From NCBI GenBank assembly GCA_019448385.1, contig JAGTXO010000025.1, forward strand, positions 434,001 to 498,000: a stretch of DNA of 64,000 nucleotides, written 5' to 3'. The translations under genes were made by a program, and so were the position numbers. The DNA is from Diacronema lutheri (taxonomy: Eukaryota > Haptophyta > Pavlovophyceae > Pavlovales > Pavlovaceae). Positions 48,456-57,593 of the stretch are shown piece by piece. The notes beneath the pieces are model-generated. The model was not told the origin of the DNA. It was given only the letters and a program-made list of their open reading frames with translations, and did no database searches. How positions within the stretch are numbered: position 1 is the first letter of the stretch; each line of letters starts with the position of its first letter.

Positions 48456-50336
48456 TCAGAGAGCCGTGGGCGGCGGCGGCGGCGGAGGCAGCGGCAGCGG
48501 CAGCTCCGCGTCGGCGTCGGCCGCAACGCCGCGCGCGCCGCCATCGTGCGAGCCCGCCGGGTGCGCGCCGGCGTGGGCGGTGTACAGCGCGTCCGCCTTG
48601 CCGGCCAAGGACGGGCCCTCCGGCGTGAGCACGCGCGAGCTCGAGCGGACGGGCGCGGCGGGCGCAACGGCGCCGGGCGCCGCCGGCGCGCTGCGCCCGC
48701 GCGCGCGCGCGCTCGCCTCGTCGACGGCGGGGAGCTCAACGCCTCCGGCGGCGTGCGCGCTCGTGCCGACGCTCGCGCCGCCGCCCACCTGCGCGTGAGC
48801 CCACGGCGTGCGCGCGCGGCGCGCAGCTTTCTCGTCCGCCATCTTTGTAAACATGGTCTGCACGCCCTCGAGGCCAAGCCCGTTTGTCTCGGGCACGTAC
48901 GCGTACACAAAGGCGAAGGCGGCGAGCGCGATGGGCACGAAGAGGAGCCACGCGCCGTGCGGCGTGAGCGCCGTGCGCAGCGAGACGAAGACCGACGAGA
49001 TCAGCCCGGCCGTCACGCGCGTGATGAAGAGAGCGCACGACATGGCGCGCGCGCGCACGCCGAGCGGGAACAGCTCTGAGCAGACGACATACACGAGCGG
49101 CGAGAAGCCGATGGAGAAGGAGGCCATGAAGGCGCACAGTCCGGTGATCGCCAGGACCGGCCGCGGCGCGTCGCCCCACGTCGACGCCGCGAGCACGAGC
49201 AGCGACGCGGCGAGTCCGGCGGCGGACGCGAGGAGCATCGGACGGCGGCCTACGCGGTCGAAGAGCGACGAGGCGCCGAGGAGGAAGACGAGCTTGCACG
49301 CGCCGACGGCCATGATGGCGAGGAGGATCGAACGCATCGACACGAGCCCAGCCTCCTGCACGATGTCGCCGGCGAAGTAGACGACCGCCTCGGTGCCCGT
49401 CAGCTGCGAGAAGAGGGCAATTGCGAGCCCTCGCCAAATCATCCCGCGGACGACGGGGTCCGGATGCCAGAGCACGTCGGCCCAGCCGGACTTGGGCTCG
49501 TCCTTGACGGCGGCGACGGCGGCGACCATCTCGTCGAGCGACGCCGCCGCCTCCGCCTCGTCCGGGTGCAGCCGGTGCACGACGGTGCGCGCCTCGTCGA
49601 CGCGCCCAACGGACACGAGCCAGCGGGGGGACTCAGGCGCCGAGAAGATGGACACGACGATGAGCAGCGCCGGCGCGCAGCCGAGCCAAAACATGTAGCG
49701 CCAGCCGTCCTCCGCCTTGAAGAAGAGCAGCCCGGCCGAGTACCCGAGCAGGATCCCGGCATTCGTGCACACGTCGCCGAGCGACACGAGCCGTCCGCGC
49801 ACCTCCGCCGGGACGAGCTCGGACGTGAAGATCGGCGCGACGACAAGGGCGAAGCCGACGCCGACGCCCTGCAGCAGCCGGCCGACGAAGAGCGCGGCAA
49901 AGCTCTCGGCGAGCGCGATCGCGAGCGAGCCGAGCAGGAAGAAGCCGTTCGCGAGCGCGATCGCGCGCTTGCGCCCGAACCGCTCGGCGGCCATCCCCGC
50001 CATCAGCCCACCGCCCGCCGCCGCGATGTTCATCACGCCGATGCTCATCTCCTGCTCGACGCCGTCGAGGTCGAGGTCGAGCTTCATCGTGAGCATCGCC
50101 GCGGCGATCACGCCCTGGTCGTAGCCCGACAGCACGGACGACGCCGTGCTCACGAGCACCGCCTTGGCGAGAGGGCTCATCAGGTACTGCAGCATCGTCT
50201 GCGGCGCGGGCCGCGCGGGCTCGGCGGGCGCGGCGGGCGCCCCCGTCGACTCAGGCGGCGTCGAGTGCGGCGCCGCCTCGAGCGCGCCGTCCAGCTGGTG
50301 CGCGCGCGGCGCTCGGTTGAACCAGCTCGAGCTCAT
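48456..50336 (-). CDS. Sugar-porter-family MFS transporter
   Basis: 12-TM major facilitator of the SLC2/sugar-porter family, 626 residues, single exon. Landmarks: GYDQGVIAAAML in TM1, the loop motif AERFGRKRAIALANG, GRLLQGVGVGFALVVAPIFTSEL (about residues 150-172), PAEVRGRLVSL, the central PESPRWLVSVGRVDEAR, QLTGTEAVVYFAG in TM7, DRVGRRPMLLASA, ELFPLGVRARAMS and the end motif PETNGLGLEGV. Cytosolic tails: about 45 residues at the N-terminus and about 100 disordered residues at the C-terminus. The substrate could be a hexose or polyol such as inositol; QLTGTEAVVYF instead of QQ-x-SGIN-x-x-x-Y argues against a standard glucose transporter. Confidence 0.9.
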   Translation of the reverse strand: MSSSWFNRAPRAHQLDGALEAAPHSTPPESTGAPAAPAEPARPAPQTMLQYLMSPLAKAVLVSTASSVLSGYDQGVIAAAMLTMKLDLDLDGVEQEMSIGVMNIAAAGGGLMAGMAAERFGRKRAIALANGFFLLGSLAIALAESFAALFVGRLLQGVGVGFALVVAPIFTSELVPAEVRGRLVSLGDVCTNAGILLGYSAGLLFFKAEDGWRYMFWLGCAPALLIVVSIFSAPESPRWLVSVGRVDEARTVVHRLHPDEAEAAASLDEMVAAVAAVKDEPKSGWADVLWHPDPVVRGMIWRGLAIALFSQLTGTEAVVYFAGDIVQEAGLVSMRSILLAIMAVGACKLVFLLGASSLFDRVGRRPMLLASAAGLAASLLVLAASTWGDAPRPVLAITGLCAFMASFSIGFSPLVYVVCSELFPLGVRARAMSCALFITRVTAGLISSVFVSLRTALTPHGAWLLFVPIALAAFAFVYAYVPETNGLGLEGVQTMFTKMADEKAARRARTPWAHAQVGGGASVGTSAHAAGGVELPAVDEASARARGRSAPAAPGAVAPAAPVRSSSRVLTPEGPSLAGKADALYTAHAGAHPAGSHDGGARGVAADADAELPLPLPPPPPPPTAL

Positions 50337-50714
50337 CCGGGCACTGATGCCCCATGCGAGGGGGCCGCCCAGTTCCCTAATAAAAAGGCGGTCCTTGTAC
50401 TTTTCTTAGCTATTGTAATATCCGCATTTTCCGAAACGGCTGCCGCTTTGCCAACGCCACGTCCGGCGTCGATTGGCGCCCGCCCACGGCGCCGAATGGG
50501 AATGGACGACCACAAACTTGTGCTTCCCGCTCGCGATGCGCGCGAGCATCCGTTTCGATCGTCCCAGGTTGTCCGACCTCGGAGTCGGCCCGCGCCCCCG
50601 GGCCGGTCGCACAGAATCAGCTGCGCACAATTGCCATGGCGCAGCAGGCACAACGGCGCGGTCTGCAGAGCCCAGACCTGGTCAAATGTACGCATCGCGC
50701 CGCCCAGACACATT
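50337..50714. other. Intergenic, presumed promoter of the sugar transporter
   Basis: Comparatively AT-rich near the transporter start (50375-50445: AATAAAAAGG..., TTTTCTTAGCTATTGTAATATCC). No gene recognised. The downstream end is the 3' flank of the FKBP gene. Confidence 0.4.
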
Positions 50715-51527
50715 TCAGACCTCGTCCTTGGGCGCCGAGTGCTCGACCAGCTCGATGTCGTACCTGCCAACGCGCGGGTCACTCAGCGCCGTCACACAGT
50801 GCACGGCGGCAGCCGCGCTCGCGCGCGCGCGGGTCGCGTCGCGTCGCGTCGCGTCGCGTCGCGTCGCGTCGCGTCGCGTCGCGGCGCGGCGGCACCGTAG
50901 GTTGGCGTAAGGCGGCACGCCTTTGATGCCTGCCGCGCCATATCCGAGCGTCCACGGCACGAGCAGCCGGCGCCGCTCGCCGGTGCACATGCCGACGAGG
51001 CCCTGATTCCAGCCCTCGACAACGTCGCTCGCGCCGAGCGTGAACTTCTTAGGCATCGAGCCGGTGTGGAAGGATGAGGCGAAGACCTTGCCGCCGCCCT
51101 TGCGGAAGCCGTCGTGCTCGAGTAGCTTCCCTACAAAGTGCACCTTGATCGTCGAGCCGAGCCGCGTCGTGCGCTCGCAGCGCTCGGGCACAAAGGTGCG
51201 GTTCATCGCAAACTCGATAGGCTCGGCGCGCCGCTCGGCCCCGGCAGCGGGCTCGTCGGGCGCGGCGCGCTGTTCGGCGTCGGCGGACGACGCACGCGCC
51301 TGCAACTCGCGCACCGCCTTTGCGCTCAGCTCCGCCCTCCAGCCGGCGAGGATCGCGCCGGCCTCGTCGAGCTTCGCGAGCGCCACGTCGTGCTCCGCGC
51401 GCGTTTCGTGCAGCTGCGCCTGGCCGAGCGTGTGCTGCACGCGCCAGAGGATCCGCTCCTGCTCCTCCGTGCCCGCGCACGCGCCGCGCGCGAGCGCCAG
51501 CAGCAGCACCGCCACCGCCGGTCGCAT
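50715..51527 (-). CDS. FKBP-type peptidyl-prolyl isomerase, secretory pathway, 2 exons
   Basis: Exons 50896-51527 and 50715-50763, intron 132 bp; 226 residues. A clear signal peptide, MRPAVAVLLLALARGACAG, is followed by a helical charged segment (about residues 25-85) and then the FKBP fold: STIKVHFVGKLLEHDG, ASSFHTGSMPKKFTLGASDV, VVEGWNQGLVGMCTGERRR, LLVPWTLGYGAAGIKGVPPYANL and, across the intron, RYDIELVEHS. The conserved Trp of the active site (VVEGW) is present. The first core motif reads SSFHTGSM where the family has DSS-x-x-R-x-x-P. The C-terminus SAPKDEV resembles, but is not, a KDEL-type retention signal. It acts as a folding catalyst in the ER lumen (inferred). Head to head with the MDH-like gene. 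Confidence 0.88.
   Translation of the reverse strand: MRPAVAVLLLALARGACAGTEEQERILWRVQHTLGQAQLHETRAEHDVALAKLDEAGAILAGWRAELSAKAVRELQARASSADAEQRAAPDEPAAGAERRAEPIEFAMNRTFVPERCERTTRLGSTIKVHFVGKLLEHDGFRKGGGKVFASSFHTGSMPKKFTLGASDVVEGWNQGLVGMCTGERRRLLVPWTLGYGAAGIKGVPPYANLRCRRAATRRDATRRDATRRDATRARASAAAAVHCVTALSDPRVGRYDIELVEHSAPKDEV
50833..50883. repeat. (GTCGC)n pentanucleotide array in the FKBP intron
   Basis: About ten GTCGC units. The array lies inside the single FKBP intron (50764-50895) and would read RRDAT repeats if translated. Confidence 0.85.
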
Positions 51528-51634
51528 GCGGACGCGCCACCGCGCGGCGATCCGGCGGCGCGGCGGCGGCCAGAAGGGTGACCGCGCACAATGGCGGACG
51601 ATCGATGTCGTGGACGTCGATGGGGTGGACCTCG

Positions 51635-52630
51635 ATGAGCGGCGCGGTCACCCTCCTGCTGCTCGCCAGCGGCGCGTCCGGCAGGCGTACGGTAGCGATT
51701 ATCGGTGCAGCAAGCGGGATCGGCCCGCCGCTCGCGCTGCTGCTCCGGCAGTCGACGCTCATCTCCGAGCTCCGCCTGTGGGACGTGATGCCGGCCGCCG
51801 GCCTTGCGAGCGACCTGCAGCACGTCGACGCGCCCGGCACGGCGGCGGCATACAGCGAGCTGAGCGACTGCTTGTTCGAGTGCGACGTCGTTGTCCTCAC
51901 GGCCGCCGTCGCGCGCGCGCCCGGCATGAGCCGGCAGGACCACTTCAGCGTGAACGCGCACATCGTGCTCAAGGTGACGGAGGCGTGCGCGAGCCAGTGC
52001 CCTGAGGCGCTGCTCGTCATCTGCACTGAGCCGGTGAGCTCGATGGTGCCGCTGGCGTGCGAGGTCTTCAAGCGCGCGAACGTCCGCCGCGCCGCCGAAC
52101 GCGTACTCGGTGTCACCGCCGCCGACGGCATGTGCGCAAACGCGTGCCTCGCGCAGCGCGTCGGCTCCGTTTGCGAGCCGGCGACGCTGCGCGTGCCCGT
52201 CATCGGCGGGCACGGTGCGACGGCGCTGCCGCTCTTCTCGAAGCTCGATCTGTCCGATCAGCTCTCCGCCGACGACGTGAGCGCGCTCACCAGGCGCGTG
52301 CGCTCGAGCGGCGCGGAAGTCCTGGCAGCGTCGCAGGGCCGCACGACCGCTGTCTACTCCGTCGCGCTCGCGGCCGCGCGCTTCGTCGAGCGCGTGCTCG
52401 CGGCGCGAGAGGGCGAGGAGAATGTTGTCGTGCACGCCTTCGTGCAGTGCCCGCGCGGGTCCGCGCCCTACATGACGCAGCCGGTGCTGCTCTGCCGGCG
52501 CGGCGTCGGCCGCGTGCTGCAGGCGGGCTCGCTGTCTGGCACGGAGCAATGCGAGTTTGAGCTGCTGCTGCCCAAGCTGTTGCGCGCGGCCAAGCGTGGC
52601 AAGGACGTGGTCGCGCAGCGCGGCAGGTGA
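51635..52630 (+). CDS. Malate-dehydrogenase-like protein with signal peptide and altered active site
   Basis: 331 residues from the Met at 51635 (MSGAVTLLLLASGASGRR, signal-like); upstream in-frame Mets at 51605 and 51620 are alternatives. The Rossmann motif is VAIIGAASGIGPPLALLL, and the overall MDH pattern is clear: LWDVMPAAGLASDLQHVD, VARAPGMSRQDHF for the substrate loop, EPVSSMVPL where MDH has NPVNSTVPI, and VPVIGGHGATALPLF with the catalytic His. In the helix that reads D-x-VRAN in MDH, this protein has DGMCAN, so the substrate-binding Arg is Cys, and the Asn of NPVNS is Glu. The Asp-His pair and loop arginines remain. Activity on malate is doubtful. Single exon. Confidence 0.75.
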   Translation: MSGAVTLLLLASGASGRRTVAIIGAASGIGPPLALLLRQSTLISELRLWDVMPAAGLASDLQHVDAPGTAAAYSELSDCLFECDVVVLTAAVARAPGMSRQDHFSVNAHIVLKVTEACASQCPEALLVICTEPVSSMVPLACEVFKRANVRRAAERVLGVTAADGMCANACLAQRVGSVCEPATLRVPVIGGHGATALPLFSKLDLSDQLSADDVSALTRRVRSSGAEVLAASQGRTTAVYSVALAAARFVERVLAAREGEENVVVHAFVQCPRGSAPYMTQPVLLCRRGVGRVLQAGSLSGTEQCEFELLLPKLLRAAKRGKDVVAQRGR

Positions 52631-52926
52631 CGAGCAAGCGTGGCCCGCGATGCGCTCCCGCCGCCAACGCCGCCGTTGACGTAGAAGGCGCAACAATCCA
52701 CCAGTGTTTTGTCCCGCGTCCCTGCCGTGGCCGTCATGGTCGACGTCGTGGCTCGTGGTCCCGCTGCGCTGCTTGTGGGGATTGGCCGTACGAGGGACTG
52801 GGGGGGGGAGGGGGGCTTTCGACGCCTGAATGGCTCCCACTTTTTGGCGGGTCACGAGGGGTCTGCGAGTGTCTGCCCACGGTCCACGGATGCGAGGCGT
52901 GGACCTCGGCGCCCGGCGGGCAAAGT

Positions 52927-54285
52927 TCACTCGCCCGCCGTCCCCTCCTCGTCATCGCCGAAGACTCCGTCGCCAGAGCCCTCGTCCGTGTCGTCGCCCG
53001 CGCCGGAGAGCGGCCAGTCGGCGGAGTAGCCAAGGTGCGGGTTGCTCGAGAAGCCTGCTCGTTCGAGCAGCTCGAACGGCGCGTGCCTGCGCGCAAACGC
53101 GTCGCTCGACGTGTCCTCCGCGCACACGTCATCGGGCTCGTCGTGGTAGTTTGACATTTGCGCGACCCGCCACAGTCGTTGGCGCTTGGGAGGAGGCGCG
53201 GCGACGCGGCCATCGTCGGCGCGCGCGTGGCAGATCGCGCCGGTCGTGCGCCCGATCGGCGCGCGCAGCAGCAGCAGCTTGCGCGTCGCGTACTCAAGCT
53301 CGGCGAGCGACATGGCCGCGTCGAAGCGCGCGGTCGTCTCGCGCCGGCGCAGCACGGCTGCCGACTCGCGGTTGGCCTCGTACGGAAAGAGCTTGCAGAC
53401 GGGCAGGGCGGCCTGCTTCTCGTCGCCGAAGAACTCGACGTGCACGCGCGTGCCTGGGACCGATGACGCAGCCGGCGCGTCCGTGTCGGCATCGATGGCT
53501 GGTACGCCACCACCGCCGCCGCCGCGTGCGCTCGCGTCGCCGGCGAGGACGACCGCTGGCCACACGTTGATCCAGTTCTTGCCGAGCTGCGCGAAGACCA
53601 TTTCGTTGAGCGGCAGCACGGCCGCTGGGCCGTACGGCGCCAGCCCAAAGCACCCGCCGGACGGTGTGCACGTCGGCTTGAACGTCGGCTTGGACGGCTG
53701 CGCCGCCTCCTCCGACGCGGCGGGCGTCACGGGACGCGACTCGTCGTGGCGCATGGCCGTCGTCTCGGACCCGCACGGCTCGAGCGGCGCTCCGGGTTGC
53801 GACGCGAGAGGCGCGGGCGCGTCGGCGGGCTTTGGCGCCGCGCACGCGAAGGTGCTCCACTCGTCGCGCGGCGCCGGCGCGAGCCGCGCCCTTGGCGCCT
53901 GCGTCGGCGCGGACGTGGGCGCTCGCGGTCGCGAGCGGGCCGCAAACGCATGCGCCTCCGACATTGCCGTGCGGAACATGGAGTACTTGGCGGCGCGCGT
54001 GCTGATGTTGTCCGACTCGGCGATAGCGTCGAACGCGTACACGCGGCTCAGCGGCAAGAGCGCATGCTTGCCGTCGCCAAAGAAGGTCACCGCGACTTTG
54101 GCGCGCGCAGGCTGCTCAAGCGCGCGGCCGTGCGCGCAGTGGCCGTCGTAGGCGGGCTGGGCTTGGACGATGCCAGGCCAAAGCGCGGCCGAGACCTTCT
54201 TCGTGCCGCTCCCGAGCCGCGCGAACACGAGCTCGCCGGGCGCCGGCGTGCGGCTGAGGCCGGCGAGCAGCGGCGTCGATGTCAT
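52927..54285 (-). CDS. Protein with two PWWP-type domains
   Basis: 452 residues from the Met at 54285 (an upstream in-frame Met at 54333 is possible). Two copies of a PWWP/Tudor-like module: PGELVFARLGSGTKK followed by ALWPGIVQAQP and VAVTFFGDGKHALLPLSRV (about residues 12-90), and NEMVFAQLGKNWINVWPAVV followed by VHVEFFGDEKQAALPVCKL (about 230-310). The Trp-Pro and Phe-Phe-Gly-Asp cores are kept in both. The linker is disordered, the C-terminus acidic (DDTDEGSGDG...DDEEGTAGE), and a basic PPPKRQR could be a nuclear signal. Probably a reader of methylated histone or DNA-associated protein; target unknown. Single exon. Confidence 0.75.
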   Translation of the reverse strand: MTSTPLLAGLSRTPAPGELVFARLGSGTKKVSAALWPGIVQAQPAYDGHCAHGRALEQPARAKVAVTFFGDGKHALLPLSRVYAFDAIAESDNISTRAAKYSMFRTAMSEAHAFAARSRPRAPTSAPTQAPRARLAPAPRDEWSTFACAAPKPADAPAPLASQPGAPLEPCGSETTAMRHDESRPVTPAASEEAAQPSKPTFKPTCTPSGGCFGLAPYGPAAVLPLNEMVFAQLGKNWINVWPAVVLAGDASARGGGGGGVPAIDADTDAPAASSVPGTRVHVEFFGDEKQAALPVCKLFPYEANRESAAVLRRRETTARFDAAMSLAELEYATRKLLLLRAPIGRTTGAICHARADDGRVAAPPPKRQRLWRVAQMSNYHDEPDDVCAEDTSSDAFARRHAPFELLERAGFSSNPHLGYSADWPLSGAGDDTDEGSGDGVFGDDEEGTAGE

Positions 54286-54500
54286 CTTGGACGGGAAGAA
54301 GATCTTGACTTGACTGCACACAAGCCCGCCCAAAAAGCGGTTGAGCAGCTGCTTTTCGTCGTCTTATTATGGGTATGACTCTCTCTAGTGTATTCCAGCA
54401 TGGGGGTCTGCCGCCGTCTGAGCAGCGGGCACACGAGTGTGCCCAGTGCGTTGGCACGCATTGCAGGTGCGCGCGTGGGTCGCGGCGGGCTTCGCCACGG

Positions 54501-56803
54501 TCAGCCCTCCCAACCAAGGCGTGCGCGGACGCCGCCGGATGCACGCGCGTGCCCGCCGTCAAGCGTGCGGCGCGCGCGGCCGCCGGGCGGCGAGGCGCTC
54601 ATCGGGCAGAGCTTGTCGATGCATGCAAGGACCGAGCGGGCGACAGGCTGCGGCGATCGGGGGGCGAGGCCGACGCGAGCATCGGAACGCTCCTCCCACG
54701 CGAACTGAGCAATCTCGGAAAGGCACTCGTCTTCGCGCCGCTGCGCGCCCGCGGCCAGCGCGGCAGCGGGAACATGCGTACGCGCCTCTGCGGCGGCGGC
54801 GCCGCCGCCGCCTGCCGGGCTGCGCGGCGGGCGCTGCTGCGAGGGCGCATGAGCGCACGCTTGCGGCGGCATGCGCAACGCGCCTGCACCGGCCGACACG
54901 CCCTTTTCAAAGCCCGCTTTGGCGCCAGCCGCTGGCGAGGCGCAAAGCGGCACCTGCGCCTGCGCCTGCGCGTGCGCCTGCGCGTGCGCCTGCGCGTGCG
55001 CCTGCGCCTGCGCGTGCGCCTGCGCGTGCGGCGGTGGTACCGCCTGCGGCTGCAGCTGCGGCTGCGGCTCCGCCTTTACGAGCGCGGCGCGCCGCTCGAC
55101 GAGCCCTTTGGCGCGCGGCTCGTCGGCCGGCGCGAAGAAGCGCGAGACTGCGCCCGCGCACGGCTCCGTCGTGGCGGGCGACGGCCCCGCGCCCCCGCGC
55201 GCGCTCGTGCCCACCGCCGCGAAAGGCGCGCGTTGAGGGCTGCGGCCGCGCTTCTTCGGCGCGGCGTGGGCGGCGCACTCCGCCTTGACCGCGTCGCTGC
55301 CACGCTCCGCCTCGGCGGCCTGGCTGGCCCCAACGGCCGCGGCAGCGCGCGCGCGTCGCGCCGCGGCGGCGCGCGCGCGCCCCGAGACGGCGCGCGCCGC
55401 TCCGGACGGCGCGCGCGCGGACGCAGCGGGGCCGCCGCTCGTCGGCTCGAGCGTTGCCGCGTGCACGGACGCGTCGATGCAGACCTGCCGCGCGAGGTCG
55501 GGCGGGAGCATGTGCCCGATGTGCGGCATCGCCTCGGGCGTTACACCCGCCGGTAACGGCAGAAGCGGCCGGAGTTGCGACCCGTCCCAGACGAGCTGAT
55601 GAAGGAAGAGTTCGCGCGCGCGCGCAAAGCGCATGAGATAGTCGCGTGCGAGCTCGCTCGAGCCGAGGAGCTGCGCGACGGCGGGCGCGACGGCGCGGTG
55701 CTCGCGCAGCAGCGTGTGCGCCGTGCGCACGCCCACGCCCGGCAGCGACGGCAAGTAGTCGCAACCGGCGAGTACGCACAGGTCTAAAAATAGACCGCCC
55801 GACCATTCGCGCCACTCGCCTGCGCGCCGGCCCGCGAAGAGGTGGCCGCCGTGCCGCGCGTCCTCGGCGCACGCGAGGTCGTCAAAGCTGATCATCTGCG
55901 CCGAGCCGTCGAGCTGCAGCTTGAAGAGCGCGCGTGGGCAGCCGAACGCCAGCCTGCGCCGGACGCCGCGCCGGACGGCGGGAGACGAGAGCGATGGCGG
56001 AAGGCCCGCGCGCGGGGGGGCGGGGGGGGGGGGGGGAGGGGGAGGGGGGTCAGACGCGAGGCGGGAGAGGGCGGCGGGAGGGGGAAGGGGAGAGGGGGCA
56101 TATGCGCACTGCACGGATTCGCGCGCGCGCGAACGCGGAGGGCTTGCCCGCTACGCGCGAAACCAGGGTCGCGGCCGCGCCGCGCGAGCGCATACGCGCG
56201 GTACCCACCGCGCCACGCCCAACGATGCACGGCGCGTGCGCGGCTCGGCACGCGCGCGCGCGCGCGCGGGCGCGGCACGCACTGGTCCGAGTCCTCGCTC
56301 ACGACGGCAGCGACCTCGCCGGCGCGGCACATGTACGCGAGCTGCGCGTCGGCCTCGTACGGCGCGACCACGAACGCCACGCGCTGCGCGCGCAGCTCGA
56401 CGATCAGCTGCTGCACCATGTCCGCAGGCACGCCGATCGCCTTGCGGCACATTTTCTCGTCGTCGTCCACGTCGTCCCTCACGCGGCACGCCTCGACGGT
56501 GCGGCGCGCGAGGCGGCGCTCTTCGGCGCGCTGCGCGTTGACCGACGCCTTTTGCGGAATTGGCGCACCGTCGAAGACGATGACCGGCTCAACGCCGTGA
56601 TCGCGCAGCACGCGCAGCAGCTTGAGGAAGTACTCGACGTGCTTCTGCGTCTGCACGCCGTGCGCGAGGTCGCGTGCGCACGTGCTGAGCGAGCGGTGCA
56701 TCCAACATGACGCGTCGACTGCGAGCCGGTGCCCCTTGAACCGCGACACGTGCGTCTCCTCCGCCGCGGAGCCGACAAACTGGAGCAGCCCGGCGATGCC
56801 CAT
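54501..56803 (-). CDS. EXO1: Exonuclease 1 (EXO1, Rad2/XPG family), 2 exons
   Basis: 5'-3' exonuclease and flap nuclease of mismatch repair and recombination. Exons 56283-56803 and 54501-55953; intron of 329 bp; 657 residues. N-domain starts MGIAGLLQFVG; catalytic Asp30 in LAVDASCWMH and Asp78 in VIVFDGAPIP fall at the same residue numbers as in human EXO1. I-domain: VAPYEADAQLAYM, SEDSDQLAFGCPRALFKL (rebuilt across the intron), LCVLAGCDYLPSLPGVG and the helix-hairpin-helix GVGVRTAHTLL. The C-terminal third is disordered, with an Ala-Gln-His hexanucleotide-encoded repeat (about 54955-55035) and no recognised MLH1 or MSH2 motif apart from the PIP-like SRFFAP. The intron contains a C-rich tract, a good pyrimidine tract. 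Confidence 0.92.
54955..55035. repeat. TGCGCC hexanucleotide repeat in EXO1 coding sequence
   Basis: Tandem CTGCGC/GTGCGC units that encode an alternating Ala-Gln/His-Ala-Gln tract in the disordered EXO1 tail. Confidence 0.85.
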
Positions 56804-57007
56804 GACCTATCCCTCCCCCCGGATGGCGGCAAAAATGGAAAATTTAAAATCGGAGTGGAAAGCGATGGCGCCGCGTGGCATGTTCCAGATAGTCGACACC
56901 AGCCAGGACACGGTCAGACGGGGTCCCGCGGCCAGCACGGCGGCCGTCTGCCCCATGCGCGCTTGCTGCGCGCGATCGGTCGTTCCATCGCACTGCAGCG
57001 TTGCCCG

Positions 57008-57433
57008 TCATTCTCGGCTACCACCCTTGGCCGGCTCCGACTCAGCAGCGCGTTTCCTCGCCCACTCGTGCCGGAACTCGCCCTTCGTGTCGAAGAGCAC
57101 CTCGTTGAGCTTCTTCTCGCGCTCGGAGCGGTCGTCCTTGTCCGCGTAGGCAAGCTTGCCGTGCTTGAGCCGCTGCCACGTTGGCGTCTGCATAAGCTCC
57201 TCCTTCGAGAGCTCCGTCTTGCCGCGCGTGAAGAGGAACGCGAGCGCGGTCGGCACGACGATCATCGTCGTGTACACCCACACCATGCGCGAGCGGAGCA
57301 ACGCTGTGCCAAGTGGCACGCCGTGCTGCTTGCGCCTGAGCAGCTCCGCCTTCTCCGCCTCGCGGTCCATCGCCTGCGGCCGCGCCGGGCGAGGCGCGGC
57401 CCCGCCGCCGGAAGGCCGAGCGCCCACTTTCAT
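57008..57433 (-). CDS. Small single-pass membrane protein, unknown function
   Basis: 141 residues. One hydrophobic segment MVWVYTTMIVVPTALAFLF (about residues 50-68), preceded by basic KAELLRRKQHG and followed by charged TRGKTELSKEELMQTPTWQRL and an Arg/Glu-rich C-terminus. Start at 57433 (MKVGARPSGG); a later in-frame Met (MDREAEKAELL) is an alternative. The composition resembles small mitochondrial or ER assembly factors, but no family was recognised. The 200 bp between it and EXO1 contain an A/T-rich patch (AAAAATGGAAAATTTAAAATC), probably the EXO1 promoter. Confidence 0.6.
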   Translation of the reverse strand: MKVGARPSGGGAAPRPARPQAMDREAEKAELLRRKQHGVPLGTALLRSRMVWVYTTMIVVPTALAFLFTRGKTELSKEELMQTPTWQRLKHGKLAYADKDDRSEREKKLNEVLFDTKGEFRHEWARKRAAESEPAKGGSRE

Positions 57434-57593
57434 CGCTGAGGGAGGGTGTTGGCTGACTGACCTCGAATATGACTGACAGGGAAGAGGGAACTGGTTGGGT
57501 TTCACAGTCGCGGCTGAGAAGAGATGACTGGCGACTTGCCGCTCGGCGCTCGTGCAGTCACGCAGTGACGCCACGCGGCCGCGCGCGCAGCAC

